A stretch of DNA of 64,000 nt from Rhodocyclales bacterium (GTDB lineage Bacteria; Pseudomonadota; Gammaproteobacteria; Burkholderiales; Rhodocyclaceae): contig JACPEH010000024.1 of NCBI GenBank assembly GCA_016183655.1, positions 124,001 through 188,000 of the forward strand, given 5' to 3'. The notes under the pieces were generated by a model, which had not been told where the DNA came from, did no database searches, and saw only the letters and a program-made list of their open reading frames with translations. A program made the translations under genes and the position numbers. Numbering within the stretch: the stretch's first letter is position 1; each line of letters begins with the position of its first letter. Shown one piece after another: positions 15,370-24,309 of this stretch.

Positions 15370-16692
15370 GTGGGAGCGACGAACAAGATCAAGACCCTGG
15401 GCGCCGCGCTGCTGGCGGCGTTCGTGCTGCACGCACCGGTGGCGCTGGCGGATGAACTGACCGACCGCGCCGGCGCGCTGCTCAACGCCGGCAAGGGGGC
15501 CGAGGCCTATCAATTGCTCGAACCGGCGGAGTCGGCGCGCGCCGGCGAGCCGCTGTTCGATTTCCTGTTGGGGCGGGCGGCGCTGGAAGCCGGGCAGAAT
15601 ACCCGCGCCGTCTTCGCGCTGGAGCGCGTGCTGGCGATCGAGCCGAACAACGTCCGCGCCCGCGCCGAGATCGCCCGCGCCTACCTGGCGCTGGGCGAGA
15701 CGCAGACCGCCCAGCAGGAATTCGCGACGGTGAAGCGGCAGGGCGTGCCGGCCGACGTGTCGATGACGGTCGACCGCTACATCGCGGCGATGCGCCAGGC
15801 CGACGAGCCGGCGGCGCTGACCGGTTACGTCGAGGCGACGGTCGGCTACGACAGCAACGTGAACGTCGGCCCGAACCGGTCGACGATCGCCATTCCCGGC
15901 TTCGGCAACCTGCCCTTCGAACTCGACCGCGACACCAAGGCCAACGCCGACGGCTTCGGTTCTCTCGGCGGCGGCGCAAACCTGCGGGCGCCGCTCGGCG
16001 CTGGCTATACGCTGCTCGCTGGCCTCGCGGGATCGACGCGCAACAATTTCGGCAAACAGCAGTTCGACACGCAGAACGCTGATGCCAGCCTCGGCATCAC
16101 GCGCACTGCCGACCGCGACGTCTACACGCTGATGGCGCAAGGCGGCGTCTTCTACCTCGACCACGGACGCTTCCGCGACCACCTCAGCCTGACCGGGCAG
16201 TGGCAGCGCAACCTCGATGCGCGCAACCAGGTCGGCGTCTTCGCGCAGTACGCCGACCTGCAGTATCCCGACCAGGAGGTGCGCGACGCCCGGCGCTGGG
16301 TGGCGGGCGCGACCTATGCCCATCTCTACCGCGACGGGCTGCTGGCCTTTGCCAGCGCCTACGGCGTCAGCGAGCGCACGCAGAACGGCGACGCCGACTG
16401 GCTCGGTTTCGGCGGCGGCGGCCTGCGCGCCGGTGCGCGCCTGAACTACGACGCGCAGACCGTGCTCTTCGGCGCAGCCAGTTGGGAGTATCGCGGCTAC
16501 CGGGAGGACGATCCGCTGTTCCTGAAGAAGCGCCGCGACAACCAGTTCGGCGTGAACCTCGGCGCCACCCGCTACTTGACGAAGGAGTGGAGCGTCACGC
16601 CGCAGCTGTCACTGACCTACAACGACTCGAATACCAAGCTCACCGACTACCACCGGGAAATGTTCTCGGTCACGGTTCGTCGCGAGTTCTGA
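15370..16692 (+). CDS. TPR plus outer-membrane barrel protein, Slam/DUF560-like
   Basis: A 440-aa exported protein. After a signal peptide ending 'APVALA', residues about 25-135 carry TPR-like helices ('AVFALERVLAIEPNNVRARAEIARAYLALG'-type pattern). From about residue 150 ('GYVEATVGYDSNVN') the sequence alternates short beta strands and ends in 'TVRREF', with the terminal aromatic residue typical of outer-membrane barrels. This TPR-then-barrel plan matches surface lipoprotein assembly modulator (Slam, DUF560) proteins, which move specific substrates across the outer membrane. The GTG at 15370 has an AAGGGGGA ribosome site; an ATG at 15349 lacks one. It sits between two FecR proteins, likely as one operon. 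Assignment by architecture only. Confidence 0.65.
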   Translation: MGATNKIKTLGAALLAAFVLHAPVALADELTDRAGALLNAGKGAEAYQLLEPAESARAGEPLFDFLLGRAALEAGQNTRAVFALERVLAIEPNNVRARAEIARAYLALGETQTAQQEFATVKRQGVPADVSMTVDRYIAAMRQADEPAALTGYVEATVGYDSNVNVGPNRSTIAIPGFGNLPFELDRDTKANADGFGSLGGGANLRAPLGAGYTLLAGLAGSTRNNFGKQQFDTQNADASLGITRTADRDVYTLMAQGGVFYLDHGRFRDHLSLTGQWQRNLDARNQVGVFAQYADLQYPDQEVRDARRWVAGATYAHLYRDGLLAFASAYGVSERTQNGDADWLGFGGGGLRAGARLNYDAQTVLFGAASWEYRGYREDDPLFLKKRRDNQFGVNLGATRYLTKEWSVTPQLSLTYNDSNTKLTDYHREMFSVTVRREF

Positions 16693-16713
16693 CGCTCTGA
16701 CCGCGAGGTGCGA

Positions 16714-17766
16714 ATGATGCCGATGCCTACCCTGTTCCGCCTGAAGAACCCCGCGTTGCTGATCGCGCTGGCCGCCGTCTATCCGCTCGCCGCGCACGCG
16801 GCCGGCGCCGCGAAGGTCGACTTCGCGCATGGCAGTGTCACCGCGGTCGGCGCCGCCGGCGCCGCACGGCCGTTGCAGAGGGGCGGCGAGATTGTCAGCG
16901 GCGAGGCAGTCGTCACCGGCGACGGCGGTCGCGCGCAGCTGCGCTTCACCGACGGCGGCATGGTCTCGCTGCAGCCCAGCTCCGAATTCAAGGTCGACGA
17001 CTACCGCTTTTCCAGCGCGGCGGGCGGCGAGGAGAAGGGATTCTTCAGCCTGCTCAAGGGCGGCCTGCGCGCGATCACCGGCCTCGTCGGCAAGGGCAAC
17101 AAGAGCGCCTACAAGGTCACCACCTCGGTGGCGACGATCGGCATCCGCGGCACCGAGTTCACGCTCGCCTACTCCGGCGCCGACAGCGTTGCGGTGTGGA
17201 CCGGCGAGGGGGCGATCGAAGTCTGCAACAACGCCGGCTGCACGACCGTGCCGGCGGGCGCCTCGGCGCTCGTCAGCGGTCCGAATTCGGAAGTGAAGCG
17301 CAGCGAGGCGAAGCCGCGCATGGACCCGCCGCCGCCGACGCTGTCGGTGCTGCCGGTGTTCTCGTCAACCGACGTCTTCGCCGGCGACTTCGTCCCGACC
17401 TCGCCGATGCCGACCATGGGCTCGGCGACCTACGCGACGATCGTCTCGCAGGCGAGCGGATCGAGCCAGCTGAACTCGGCGTCGCTGTCGGTGAACTTCG
17501 GCTCGCTGGCCTTCAGCACCAGCCTGAGCGGCACCGTCGGCGCGCAGACCTTCAGCGTCTCGGGCTCCGGCTCGATTGCCGGCAACACGCTGCCGGAAAC
17601 CAGCCTCTCCGGTTCCGGTTCCTTCTGCTCCTGCACCTGCGGCGGCAGCGTCGCCGGCACCTTCTACGGTGCCGCGGCGGAACGGGTCGGCCTCTCCTAC
17701 TCGGTCGACAACGCCACCGTCAGCCCGACGGCGACGGCCAGCGGCTCGGCGCTGCTCACCCGCTGA
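16714..17766 (+). CDS. exported FecR-domain protein with TbpB-like C-terminal barrel
   Basis: A 350-aa protein: signal peptide (cleavage near 'AAHA'), a FecR domain (about residues 30-190) clearly related to the one encoded at 14580 ('GRAQLRFTDGGMVSLQPSSE', 'VATIGIRGTEF', 'CNNAGC'), and a Ser/Thr/Gly-rich beta domain in the last 130 residues. That domain contains 'GTFYGAAAE' from residue 315, which resembles the GxFYGPxAxE signature of the TbpB-type 8-stranded barrel found in Slam substrates. A CxCxC cluster is at C305, C307 and C309. No lipobox is visible, so if exported it would be soluble, as known for hemophilin-type Slam substrates. The start at 16714 follows a GAGGTG ribosome site. Confidence 0.65.
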   Translation: MMPMPTLFRLKNPALLIALAAVYPLAAHAAGAAKVDFAHGSVTAVGAAGAARPLQRGGEIVSGEAVVTGDGGRAQLRFTDGGMVSLQPSSEFKVDDYRFSSAAGGEEKGFFSLLKGGLRAITGLVGKGNKSAYKVTTSVATIGIRGTEFTLAYSGADSVAVWTGEGAIEVCNNAGCTTVPAGASALVSGPNSEVKRSEAKPRMDPPPPTLSVLPVFSSTDVFAGDFVPTSPMPTMGSATYATIVSQASGSSQLNSASLSVNFGSLAFSTSLSGTVGAQTFSVSGSGSIAGNTLPETSLSGSGSFCSCTCGGSVAGTFYGAAAERVGLSYSVDNATVSPTATASGSALLTR

Positions 17767-17774
17767 CGCGGCGC

Positions 17775-19943
17775 GTGGCCCAGGCTGCAGCGCTGGCGGG
17801 CGCTCGCGCCCGTCTGCAGGCAGGGGATGCCGCCGGCGCGGCGGATGCCCTCGCGGCGTTCCTGCGCGACCGTGCGGACGACGGCGAGGCCTGGTTTCTG
17901 CTCGGCGCCGCCCGCCACCGCCTGCACGACGCCGCGGCCGCGCGCGACGCCTTCCAGCGGGCGGCCGAAGTCGACCGCCATCACCTCGAATGCCGCTACG
18001 CGCTGGCGGCGCTTTCCCTCGAACTCGGCGATCCCGAACGCGCGCTAGCCGCCTGCCGGGAAGCGGTGCAGCTCGCGCCCGCTGCGCCGAAGGCCTGGTT
18101 CAGCCTGGCGGTAGCCGAGGAGGCTGGCGGGCTCGCCGACGACGCGTTGGCCAGCTACGGCCGGGTGCTCGCACTGCAGCCGGAGCACAGCGAAGCGCTG
18201 ACCAACCGCGCGGCGTTGCTGCTGGCGCAGGGGCGGATCGACGACGCCATCGCCGACAACCGCCGGCTTGCCGGGCTGCGTCCGTATGCGTTCGCCGCGC
18301 AGTTCAACCTCGGCGATGCGCTGCTCCGCGGCGGGTGCCATGCCGAGGCGGCGGCGGCGTTCGGGCGGGCCGTGCGGCTGGCGCCGGGCAATGCCAAGGC
18401 GCTGCTGCACGCCGGCTTCGCGCTGGCGCAGTGCGAACGCTTCGCCGACGCGCAGCGCTTGCTCGACCAGGCGCGGACGATCGACCCGGAGGCCATCCGT
18501 GCTTACCGGCGCGGAATCTTCGGCGACGCCGCCGGCGATGCGCTCGACGCCCGCGTGCTGTTCCTGCTCCGCCACTACGACGCGATCGAGCGCTGCGACT
18601 GGCGCGAGCGAACGCATTTCATCGACCGTTTCACGGCGTTGATCCGGGATGAGACGGCGCCGCCGCTCGCCGAGAAGGCGCTGGGCTTCCGCGCGATGGC
18701 GATGGGGCTCGGCGCTGCCGACCAGCTGCGGCTGGCGCGCAACATCGCGGCGGCGGCGAGCGCCGGCGTCGCCACGCCCGCCGCCGCGCCGCGCCGCCCG
18801 GCGGCGACCGCCGGCGGCACTCGCCGCATCCGGCTGGCGTACCTGTCGCAGGATTTCCGCGTGCATCCGACCGGGCTGCTCACCGCCGACCTCTACGGCG
18901 GGCACGACCGCAGCCGCTTCGAGGTCTTCGGCTACGCGCTCGGCGGCGACGACGGCAGCGAGGTCCGCCAGCGGATCGCCGTCGGCTGCGACCGTTTCGT
19001 CGACCTCGGCGAGCTGGATGACGCCGCCGCCGCTGCCCGTATCGCCGCCGACGCACCCGACATCGCGATCGACCTCTGCGGCTACGCCGACCGTTCCCGT
19101 CCTGGCGTCCTGGCGCACTGCCCGGCGCCGCTGCAGCTCGCTCTCCTCGCCTACATGGCGACGATGGGCGCGCCGTGGATCGACTACTTCGTCGGCGACC
19201 GTTGCAGCCTGCCGCCGGGTAGCGACGCCGGCTTCAGCGAGGCGCTGCTGCGCCTGCCGGGCGCGCCCTATCCCTGTGGCTACGCGGCGCAGCCGCTGCC
19301 GGCGCCGCCGGCGCGCGGGGAGCTCGGCCTGCCGGCGGATGGCCTCGTCCTCGCCGCGCTGCACAACCCGTACAAGATCGATCCGGCGGTGTTCGCGGTG
19401 TGGATGCGCCTGCTGCAGCAGATCCCCGCCGCCGTCCTCTGGCTCGCCGACGCCGGTGCTGGGGCGACGGCGAACCTGCGCGGCACGGCGACCGCGCACG
19501 GCATCGATCCCGGCCGCCTGCGCTTCGCGCCGCGGCTGCCGCTGGCGGAGCACTTGTGCCGGCTGCAGCAGGCCGACCTGTTCCTCGATACGCCGCAGTA
19601 CAACGGCGGCACGACGACCGCCGACGTGCTGACGGCCGGGGTGCCAGTGCTGAGCTGCGCCGGCGGGCTGCTGGCGCAGCGCATGGCGGCTTCCCTGCTG
19701 CGCGCGGCCGGACAGGCGGCGCTGGTCACCGACGATCTGGCCGCCTACGAGGCGCGTGCGCTGTCGTTGCTGCAGGTGCCGGCGCGGCTCGGCGAGGCGC
19801 GCCGGGCGCTCGCTGCCGCCCGCGCGAGCGCGCCGTTCTTCCGGCCGCAGCGCTGGCTGCGCGATTTCGAGCGGGGACTGGAACAGGTCTGGCGACGGCA
19901 TGGCGACGGCCTGCCGCCAGCGGCGATCGACGTCGGCGCCTGA
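17775..19943 (+). CDS. SPINDLY/OGT-type glycosyltransferase (GT41) with TPRs
   Basis: A 722-aa cytoplasmic protein. The first 230 residues are TPR repeats; the rest (about 350-715) is the O-GlcNAc-transferase-like catalytic domain of SPINDLY proteins, with 'RLAYLSQDFRVHPTG', 'DIAIDLCGYADRSRPGVLAH' and 'DLFLDTPQYNGGTTTADVL' as landmarks. Family members transfer a sugar from a nucleotide donor to Ser/Thr (or other) residues of proteins. It starts at a GTG 8 bases after the FecR-barrel gene stop, with no terminator between, so it probably belongs to the same operon. The Ser/Thr-rich barrel protein next door is an attractive target, but that is inference. The protein is Ala- and Arg-rich like the surrounding genome. 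Confidence 0.85.
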   Translation: MAQAAALAGARARLQAGDAAGAADALAAFLRDRADDGEAWFLLGAARHRLHDAAAARDAFQRAAEVDRHHLECRYALAALSLELGDPERALAACREAVQLAPAAPKAWFSLAVAEEAGGLADDALASYGRVLALQPEHSEALTNRAALLLAQGRIDDAIADNRRLAGLRPYAFAAQFNLGDALLRGGCHAEAAAAFGRAVRLAPGNAKALLHAGFALAQCERFADAQRLLDQARTIDPEAIRAYRRGIFGDAAGDALDARVLFLLRHYDAIERCDWRERTHFIDRFTALIRDETAPPLAEKALGFRAMAMGLGAADQLRLARNIAAAASAGVATPAAAPRRPAATAGGTRRIRLAYLSQDFRVHPTGLLTADLYGGHDRSRFEVFGYALGGDDGSEVRQRIAVGCDRFVDLGELDDAAAAARIAADAPDIAIDLCGYADRSRPGVLAHCPAPLQLALLAYMATMGAPWIDYFVGDRCSLPPGSDAGFSEALLRLPGAPYPCGYAAQPLPAPPARGELGLPADGLVLAALHNPYKIDPAVFAVWMRLLQQIPAAVLWLADAGAGATANLRGTATAHGIDPGRLRFAPRLPLAEHLCRLQQADLFLDTPQYNGGTTTADVLTAGVPVLSCAGGLLAQRMAASLLRAAGQAALVTDDLAAYEARALSLLQVPARLGEARRALAAARASAPFFRPQRWLRDFERGLEQVWRRHGDGLPPAAIDVGA

Positions 19944-20037
19944 GCGATGCGGAATACGCATTGCGAAGAAGTGCCCTTGGGGTGCGTCTGAGCGTCTGGA
20001 CGTTCGCCAGGATTGCTTCACCCGCGCCGAGCGCGGG

Positions 20038-21192
20038 TCAGGGCCAGGCGCGTGCGCCCCAGATCATCCGCCCGGCGACGAAGCGCCGCGCCGGCGGGCA
20101 GAGGTCGAGGGCGAGCAGGCCAAGGCCGCGCGCCATGCGCAGCGGCGCGATGTCGTTGGAGAAGGCGCGCACGATGCCGTCGGTGAAGGCGACGCTGCCG
20201 CGGCGGTCGAACTGGCGGCCGCGCGCGTAGCGGGCGAGCAGTGCGGCATCGCCGGCATCGGCGGGGCCGGCGAGCAGCGCCTGCGCCAGCTCCCAGGCAT
20301 CGCGGATGCCGAGGTTGAAGCCCTGGCCGGACACCGGGTGCAGCGTCTGCGCGGTGTTGCCGATCCACACCTGGCGCGGCGCCGTCAGCTGCCGGCGCAG
20401 GCGCAGCGCCAGTGGATAGCGGGCGCGCGGCGAGGTCGCGGTGAAGGCGACGCGCGGGCCGAATTGCCGCTGCAGCGCGGCGAGGAAGGCGGTGTCGTCC
20501 ATCGCGAGCAAGGCATCGGCCTTTTCCGGCGGCACCGTGAATACCACCGAGTAGTCGTCGCCGAGCGGCAGCAGCGCCAGCGGGCCGTCCGGAGTGAAGC
20601 GTTCCCACGCACGGTGGCCGTGCGCCGGCTGCGGCCGGACTTCGGCGAGCACCGCGTGCTGGCGGTAGTCGCTGACCGTGACGTCGGCGTCGGCGGCCGG
20701 CGTGCCTTCGGCGTGCACGACGAGGCGGGCACGGAGCGTGACTTCCGCCCCGTCGCGGCGGATCGTGGCGGTGGCTGCCGCTCCGCCGACCTGCAGCGCG
20801 CGCAGCTCGGCGCGGTCGAGCAGCGCGTCGCCGGGCAGGCGCGCGTCGAGTGCGGCGGCCAGATCGCGGTAGCGCATCACGTAGCCGAGCGCCTCGACTG
20901 CCATTTCCTCGCGCGTGATCTGCGTGCGGCCGAAGCCGCCGCGCTGCGAGACGTGGATGTCGTGGATCGCCGTGCCGGCCGCGGCGTTCCAGGCGCCGAG
21001 CGCTGCCAGCAGTTGCCGCGTGCCGTGCGCCAGCGCCAGCGCACGCGGGTCGTTGGCGTAGGCGCCGCGCGGCCGGCGGTCGAGCAGCGTTACCCGCAGC
21101 CCATCGCCGGCGGCGAGCGCCAGCGCCAGCGTCATGCCGACCGGGCCGGCGCCGACGATCAGGACGTCGGTGTCGACCGCCGCGTTAGTCAT
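20038..21192 (-). CDS. ubiH: ubiquinone-biosynthesis FAD hydroxylase (UbiH family)
   Basis: A 384-aa flavin monooxygenase of the UbiH/Coq6 family, which hydroxylates the ring of ubiquinone precursors at the membrane. The FAD-binding 'GAGPVG' is at residues 14-19 and the second FAD motif is 'HPVSGQGFNLGIRDAWELA'. Length agrees with UbiH (about 390). It overlaps the pepP stop by 8 bases; the pepP-ubiH order is found in many proteobacteria and supports the call over UbiF/UbiI paralogues. Its last codons form part of a GC hairpin (20020-20038) facing the convergent glycosyltransferase gene. Confidence 0.85.
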   Translation of the reverse strand: MTNAAVDTDVLIVGAGPVGMTLALALAAGDGLRVTLLDRRPRGAYANDPRALALAHGTRQLLAALGAWNAAAGTAIHDIHVSQRGGFGRTQITREEMAVEALGYVMRYRDLAAALDARLPGDALLDRAELRALQVGGAAATATIRRDGAEVTLRARLVVHAEGTPAADADVTVSDYRQHAVLAEVRPQPAHGHRAWERFTPDGPLALLPLGDDYSVVFTVPPEKADALLAMDDTAFLAALQRQFGPRVAFTATSPRARYPLALRLRRQLTAPRQVWIGNTAQTLHPVSGQGFNLGIRDAWELAQALLAGPADAGDAALLARYARGRQFDRRGSVAFTDGIVRAFSNDIAPLRMARGLGLLALDLCPPARRFVAGRMIWGARAWP

Positions 21193-22516
21193 GGCGCAGC
21201 GGTTCCTCGCGCATCACCTCTTCGATTTCGGCGACCGTCTTCGGCGCGTCGGTATAGACCTCGCAGCCGTCGGCGGTGACGATCACGTCGTCCTCGATGC
21301 GGATGCCGATGCCGTGCAGCGCCGCGGGGATGTCCGCCGCCGGACGGATGTAGAGGCCCGGCTCGACGGTCAGCGTCATGCCGGGGGCGAGCTTGATCCA
21401 TTCGCCGCCGGCGCGGTTTTCCTTGTAGTCGCCGGCGTCGTGCACGTCGAGGCCGAGCCAGTGGCCGGTGCGGTGCATGTAGAAGCGCTTGTAGGCCTCG
21501 CTCTCGATGACGCCGTCCACCGTGCCGGCGACGAGGCCGAGGTCGATCATGCCTTCTGCCAGCACGCGCACGGCGGCATCGTGGTAGGCCATGAACGAGG
21601 CGCCGGGGCGGATCGCGGCGACCGCCGCCGCCTGTGCGGCGAGCACGATTTCGTAGGCGTCCCGTTGTGCCGGCGAGAAGCGGCCGTTGATCGGGAAGGT
21701 CCGCGTGATGTCGGCGGCGTAGCCGTCGACTTCGCAGCCGGCGTCGATCAGCACCAGGCCGCCGTCGGGCAGCAGGCGGTCGTTGTCGACGTAGTGCAGC
21801 ACGCAGGCGTTGGCGCCGCCGGCGACGATCGGCGTGTAGGCGTGGCCGTCGGCGCCGCGGCGGCGGAATTCGTGCGTCAGCTCGGCTTCCAGTTCGTACT
21901 CGGCCAGCTGCGGCCGGCAGTGGCGCATCGCGCGGGCGTGGCCGGCTGAGCTGATGGCGGCGGCGCGGCGCATCGTGTCGAGCTCGCTGTCGTCCTTGCG
22001 GAGGCGCATCTCGTCGAGTGCCGCACGCAGGTCGCGGATCTCGCGCGGCGCCCGCCTGCCGGCGCGGGCCTGCGCGCGCACGGCGTTGAGTGCGGCGGCG
22101 ATGCGCGCGTCCCAGTCGGCGTCGTGGCCGAGCGAGTGCCACAGCGCGCCGCGGTCGGCGATCAGCTCGGGCAGGCGCTGGTCGAGTTCGCCGATCGGAT
22201 AGGCGGCATCGAAGCCGAAGGTCTCGCAGGCGGTGGCCGGGCCATGGCGGTAGCCGTCCCAGATCTCGCGTTCCTCGTTCTTCTCGCGGCAGAAGAGGAT
22301 GCTCTGCGGCCGCTCGCCGCCGCAGACGACGAGCACCGCCTCCGGTTCCGGGAAACCGGTGAGGTACCAGAAGTAGCTGTCGAAGCGGTAGGGGTGGTGC
22401 GTGTCGCGGTTGCGTACGCGCTCGGGCGCGGTCGGGACGACGGCGACGCCGTCGCCGAGCTGCGCGGCGAGACGCTGGCGGCGGGCGGCGAAAGGCGTGT
22501 GGTGGGCGTGGCTCAT
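21185..22516 (-). CDS. pepP: Xaa-Pro aminopeptidase P
   Basis: A 443-aa dimetal aminopeptidase that removes the first residue before proline. The N-terminal creatinase-like domain is followed by the pita-bread catalytic domain with metal ligands in 'DAGCEVDGYAADITRTF' (two Asp), 'HRTGHWLGLDVHD' (His), 'TVEPGLY' (Glu) and 'IRIEDDVIVT' (Glu). The ATG at 22516 gives the normal N-terminus and overlaps the murU stop (ATGA). Cytoplasmic. The gene sits in a minus-strand series murU-pepP-ubiH with overlapping ends, so these are probably cotranscribed. Confidence 0.94.
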   Translation of the reverse strand: MSHAHHTPFAARRQRLAAQLGDGVAVVPTAPERVRNRDTHHPYRFDSYFWYLTGFPEPEAVLVVCGGERPQSILFCREKNEEREIWDGYRHGPATACETFGFDAAYPIGELDQRLPELIADRGALWHSLGHDADWDARIAAALNAVRAQARAGRRAPREIRDLRAALDEMRLRKDDSELDTMRRAAAISSAGHARAMRHCRPQLAEYELEAELTHEFRRRGADGHAYTPIVAGGANACVLHYVDNDRLLPDGGLVLIDAGCEVDGYAADITRTFPINGRFSPAQRDAYEIVLAAQAAAVAAIRPGASFMAYHDAAVRVLAEGMIDLGLVAGTVDGVIESEAYKRFYMHRTGHWLGLDVHDAGDYKENRAGGEWIKLAPGMTLTVEPGLYIRPAADIPAALHGIGIRIEDDVIVTADGCEVYTDAPKTVAEIEEVMREEPLRHD

Positions 22517-23199
22517 GACAGCTCCCGGTCGAGGGCGGCGAGGCGTTCGGGGGTCCCGACGTCGACCCAGCGGCCCGTGTGGCGTTCGCCGCTGACGATA
22601 CCACGCGGGATGGCCGCATCGAGCAGCGGGCGCAGCTTCATCACGCTGCCGCGCGGAACGCCGGCGAAGAAGGCCGGGTGGAAAACGCCGATGCCGCAGT
22701 AGGTGAGCGTTGGACCGCCGCCGGCGAGCGTCAGTTGCGCCGGCGTGCGCGTCTCGTCGAGGCCGAAGTCGCCGCCGGCGTGGTGCGCCGGGTTGGCCAT
22801 CATCACCAGATGGGCCAGGTGTGCCGGCGCGAGTCCGAGGGCGAGCGCGCGGCGGAAATCCCAGTCGCACCAGATGTCGCCGTTGACCACGAGGAAGGGC
22901 GCGTCGCCGAGCAGCGGCAGCGCCTGCGCGATGCCGCCGGCGGTTTCCAGCGCGCCCGGCGGCTCCGCCGACCAGGCGATGTGGACGCCCCAGCGGCGAC
23001 CGTCGCCGAGGACGAGCTCCAGCTGCTCGCCGAGGTGGGCGTGGTTGATTACGAGTTCCGTGAAGCCGGCGGCGGCCAGCCGCTCGATGTGCCAGACGAT
23101 CAGCGGCTTGCCGCCGGCGACCAGGAGCGGCTTCGGCGTGCGGTCGGTCAGCGGCCGCATGCGGTCGCCGCGGCCGGCGGCGAGGATCATCGCTTTCAT
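22513..23199 (-). CDS. murU: N-acetylmuramate-1-phosphate uridylyltransferase
   Basis: A 228-aa sugar-nucleotide transferase. The signature 'AAGRGDRMRPLTDRTPKPLL' at the N-terminus and 'VVNGDIWCDWDF' (metal-binding Asp) are typical of the RmlA/MurU group. Together with the adjacent AmgK-type kinase gene 16 bases upstream it forms the AmgK-MurU shortcut that returns MurNAc from old peptidoglycan to UDP-MurNAc, bypassing the fosfomycin target MurA. The neighbouring kinase is the main reason to choose MurU over other nucleotidyltransferases. Confidence 0.88.
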   Translation of the reverse strand: MKAMILAAGRGDRMRPLTDRTPKPLLVAGGKPLIVWHIERLAAAGFTELVINHAHLGEQLELVLGDGRRWGVHIAWSAEPPGALETAGGIAQALPLLGDAPFLVVNGDIWCDWDFRRALALGLAPAHLAHLVMMANPAHHAGGDFGLDETRTPAQLTLAGGGPTLTYCGIGVFHPAFFAGVPRGSVMKLRPLLDAAIPRGIVSGERHTGRWVDVGTPERLAALDRELS

Positions 23200-23215
23200 T
23201 GCGGCGCCTGCATCG

Positions 23216-24217
23216 TCAGAAGGTGTAGCCGGACTGCACCTGCCGGTTTTCCAGTTCGTCGAGCAGCAAGAGCAGCGGCTTCAGGTCGATGTAGCGCTCG
23301 CAGGCGCGGCGCAGGTAGGCCATCACGCGCGGCATGTCGGCGAGGTACTGCGCCTTGCCGTCGCGGTAGTTGAGGCGGGCGAAGATGCCGAGCACCTTGA
23401 GCTGGCGCTGCACGCCCATCCACTCGTAGTCGCGCCAGAAGTCGTAGAAGTCGGCGTGCACCGGCAGCTTTTCCTTGCGTGCGGCTTCCCAGTAGCGGAT
23501 CACCCAGTCGAGTTCCTGATCCTCTTCCCAGGTGATGTAGGCGTCGCGGTAGAGCGAGACCAGGTCGTAGCTGATCGGGCCGTAGACGGCGTCCTGGAAG
23601 TCGAGGACGCCGGGGTTCGGCTCGCTGACCATCAGGTTGCGCGAGTGGTAGTCGCGGTGCACGAAGACCTGCGGCTGGGCGAGGTTGCTCACCAGCACCT
23701 TGTCGAAGGTGGTGGCAAGGACCGCCTGCTGCGCTTCGCTCAGCGTGGCGCCGAGGTGTTTCGCCACGTACCAGTCCGGAAACAGCTGCAGCTCGCGCGT
23801 CAGCAGCGCACGGTCGTATTCGGGCAGCACGCCGGGGCGGCTGGCGAGCTGCATCCTGACCACGGCGGCGTTGGCTTCGCGGTAGAGCGCGGAGGCGCCC
23901 TCCGGGTGCGCGGTGAGCGCCGCCAGGTAGGTGGTGTTGCCGAGGTCGGAGAGGAGCAGGAAACCCTGTTCCAGATCGTTGGCGTAGACCGTCGGTACGT
24001 GCACGCCGGCTTCGCCGAACAGGCGGGCCACTTGCAGGTAGGGGCGGCAGTCCTCGTGCTCGGGCGGCGCGTCCATGACGATGCGCGTCGTGCCGTCGGC
24101 CAGCGTGACGCGGAAATAGCGGCGGAAACTGGCGTCGGCCGAGGCCGGTGCCAGCGTGAACGGCTGATCGGGGAGATGCTGCTTGATCCAGTCTTGCAGC
24201 GCCTGAGTTCGGGGCAT
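23216..24217 (-). CDS. amgK: N-acetylmuramate/N-acetylglucosamine kinase
   Basis: A 333-aa aminoglycoside-phosphotransferase-fold kinase. The catalytic 'VFVHRDYHSRNLMV' (HxD...N) and metal-binding 'VLDFQDAVYGPISYDL' motifs are complete. AmgK phosphorylates the anomeric carbon of MurNAc or GlcNAc; MurU, next downstream, then makes UDP-MurNAc. I use the ATG at 24217 because an AAGGAG ribosome site lies 6 bases before it. An alternative upstream start adds 13 residues. The gene is divergent from lptD, with only 92 bases between starts; this gap must hold both promoters. Confidence 0.9.
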   Translation of the reverse strand: MPRTQALQDWIKQHLPDQPFTLAPASADASFRRYFRVTLADGTTRIVMDAPPEHEDCRPYLQVARLFGEAGVHVPTVYANDLEQGFLLLSDLGNTTYLAALTAHPEGASALYREANAAVVRMQLASRPGVLPEYDRALLTRELQLFPDWYVAKHLGATLSEAQQAVLATTFDKVLVSNLAQPQVFVHRDYHSRNLMVSEPNPGVLDFQDAVYGPISYDLVSLYRDAYITWEEDQELDWVIRYWEAARKEKLPVHADFYDFWRDYEWMGVQRQLKVLGIFARLNYRDGKAQYLADMPRVMAYLRRACERYIDLKPLLLLLDELENRQVQSGYTF

Positions 24218-24309
24218 CCCGGGCTCCTTGATGCTAAAATGACGCGATTTTAACACCCGGCCCGCCTGCCTCCCGGTTGCGGCCGATAACGAAAGCCTTC
24301 GCTTCCCCT

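Noticed and set aside
17196-17774. N-terminal extension of the glycosyltransferase into the FecR-barrel gene
   Set aside because: The extension is out of frame with a real gene and the TPR region starts naturally at the GTG at 17775.
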